The translations under genes were made by a program, and so were the position numbers. This document shows, in pieces, positions 14,415 through 15,490 of a DNA stretch of 15,490 nt; the first letter of the stretch is position 1, and each line of letters starts with the position of its first letter. The notes below the pieces were generated by a model. That model made no database searches. It was not told where the DNA came from and worked only from the letters and a program-made list of their open reading frames with translations. The DNA lies in the NCBI GenBank assembly GCA_024639625.1, contig JAHEIA010000013.1, forward strand, positions 1 through 15,490. The letters are read 5' to 3'. Source of the stretch: Chromatiales bacterium (GTDB lineage Bacteria; Pseudomonadota; Gammaproteobacteria; Chromatiales; Chromatiaceae).

Positions 14415-15490
14415 GTTTCCGGGCCTGCGCTCAGGTCGGGGATGCTGATGTCGAAGCGGGCTCCCTGCTCCGGGTTTCTGCAATCAATCCTGCCGGACAG
14501 GGCCTGTGTAACCAGATTGTATACGATGTGCAAGCCGAGCCCGCTACCTCCCTGACCGCGCCGGGTAGTAAAGAACGGCTCGAATACGCGGTGCAGATGG
14601 GCTCGCGGAATTCCGCGGCCGTCGTCCGTGTAACAAATGTTTACCCAATGGCCCTGTTGCTCCACCTGGATGCACAGTGTTCCCGAGGTTCCGGGGGCAT
14701 ATCCGTGAAGCAAGGAATTGATGATCAAGTTGGTGAGTACCTGGGATAGCGCGCCAGGATAGCTGCTGATCGCCAGGGCCGGATCGCATAGCACTTCGAC
14801 TCGGTGGCCGGTCTTTTTCAGTCTTGGGTGTAGGCTCAACAGCACCTCCTCGAGATACTCGCGCAGCTTGAAGCGCCGCTGCTCGCTGCTCGAACGGTCG
14901 ACCGCGATCTGCTTGAAGCTGCGGATCAGTTCGCAGGCTCGGCGCAGGTTGGTTTCCAGGATCCGGCCCGCCTCTGCCGCCTGATCCAAGTAGTCTTCCA
15001 ACTGCGATCGTTTGAGCCCACCTTGCTGGTACGACCGGCGCAGCGCCGCAGAGTGCTCGCGCAAGTGCGAGGCGGCGGTGACGCTGGTGCCCAGGGGAGT
15101 GTTGATCTCGTGCGCGATGCCGGCAACCAGGGAGCCGAGAGAAGCCATCTTGTCGGCGTGGATCAGGCGCTCCCGGGTCTCTTCCGCCTGTTGCTCGACG
15201 CGCACTCGGGTGCTGATGTCTTTGATCACCCAGGCGAGCAGGCTTTCGCCGCAGACATTCATCCTGCCAGCCGAAAACTCCACGGGAAAAGTCGTGCCGT
15301 CCTCACGCCGTGCGCCGCTAGGCGGGAAATCTTGCCTCGGCAAACCCCCAGGTATCGATTTTCCCGTCTTCCCCTGATCTGTGGACAGCTCCGGGAGCAG
15401 GCGTTGGATCGGCTCCCCGGTGACCTGTTCCGCGGTGACCTGAAACATGGGTTCAGCCGCTAGATTGAAGGTTTCGATGATTCCTTCCGC
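14411..15490 (-). CDS. PAS-domain sensor histidine kinase (N-terminus outside window)
   Basis: About 359 residues are visible and the frame stays open to the right edge, so the ATG at 15446-15448 is internal. The visible part begins in a PAS domain (FNLAAEPMFQ; then DGTTFPVEFSAG and WVIKDIST as the PAC end). A coiled linker leads to a HisKA dimerisation domain with the H-box HEINTPLG (His codon at 15110-15112) and an HATPase_c domain with N-box NLIINSLLHG, G1 DDGRGIP, F-box FEPFFTTRRG and G2 GSGLGLHIV. All catalytic boxes are intact. HEINTPLG in place of HEIRNPL-type H-boxes is common in kinases paired with REC-DUF3369-HD-GYP or GGDEF outputs. What the sensor detects cannot be told, because more N-terminal domains or membrane segments may lie outside. 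It precedes and overlaps the HD-GYP response-regulator gene by 4 bp, so the two very likely form a cognate pair. Confidence 0.92.
   Translation of the reverse strand, partial: AEGIIETFNLAAEPMFQVTAEQVTGEPIQRLLPELSTDQGKTGKSIPGGLPRQDFPPSGARREDGTTFPVEFSAGRMNVCGESLLAWVIKDISTRVRVEQQAEETRERLIHADKMASLGSLVAGIAHEINTPLGTSVTAASHLREHSAALRRSYQQGGLKRSQLEDYLDQAAEAGRILETNLRRACELIRSFKQIAVDRSSSEQRRFKLREYLEEVLLSLHPRLKKTGHRVEVLCDPALAISSYPGALSQVLTNLIINSLLHGYAPGTSGTLCIQVEQQGHWVNICYTDDGRGIPRAHLHRVFEPFFTTRRGQGGSGLGLHIVYNLVTQALSGRIDCRNPEQGARFDISIPDLSAGPET

Noticed and set aside
1..15490. CRISPR array, insertion sequence, integrase, toxin-antitoxin or anti-phage system
   Set aside because: I saw no regularly spaced repeats, transposase or integrase motifs, or known defence domains in any frame.

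Overview
The window is GC-rich, densely coded bacterial DNA with no mobile element, CRISPR array, tRNA or rRNA that I can see. Gene content points to a sulfur-oxidising gammaproteobacterium of the Chromatiales type (Chromatiaceae/Ectothiorhodospiraceae and relatives): a soeABC-like cytoplasmic sulfite dehydrogenase operon, an Fnr-type regulator, a FIST sensor protein, Uup and an HD-GYP signalling pair. The taxon is an inference from gene families only.

Layout. 1-365 (+): 3' part of a GlcG/HbpS heme-binding-like protein cut by the window edge. 549-1334 (+): a lipoprotein with a YceI domain. 1365-5567 (-): five genes in one direction, read from the right as an Fnr/Crp-type regulator, a FIST-domain sensor, a YfcE-type metallophosphoesterase, a DAO-family FAD oxidoreductase and a YtqB/MnmM-like methyltransferase. 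The last two overlap by 4 bp. 5568-6069: about 500 bp without a convincing gene, holding the likely promoter of the minus-strand cluster. 6070-7965 (+): the ABC-F ATPase Uup. 8116-12778 (+): soeA, soeB, soeC in one operon. 12852-15490 (-): an HD-GYP response regulator and a PAS histidine kinase overlapping by 4 bp; the kinase runs off the right edge.

How they work together. SoeABC is expected to oxidise sulfite to sulfate at the cytoplasmic face of the membrane and pass electrons through four [4Fe-4S] clusters in SoeB and the SoeC anchor to the quinone pool. The kinase and REC-DUF3369-HD-GYP protein form a two-component system whose output should be c-di-GMP hydrolysis.

The most interesting proposal is that the overlapping FAD oxidoreductase and YtqB-like methyltransferase are a two-protein counterpart of bifunctional MnmC. 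They would convert cmnm5(s2)U34 to nm5(s2)U34 and then mnm5(s2)U34 in tRNA. The methyltransferase family assignment is strong; the joint tRNA role is an inference.
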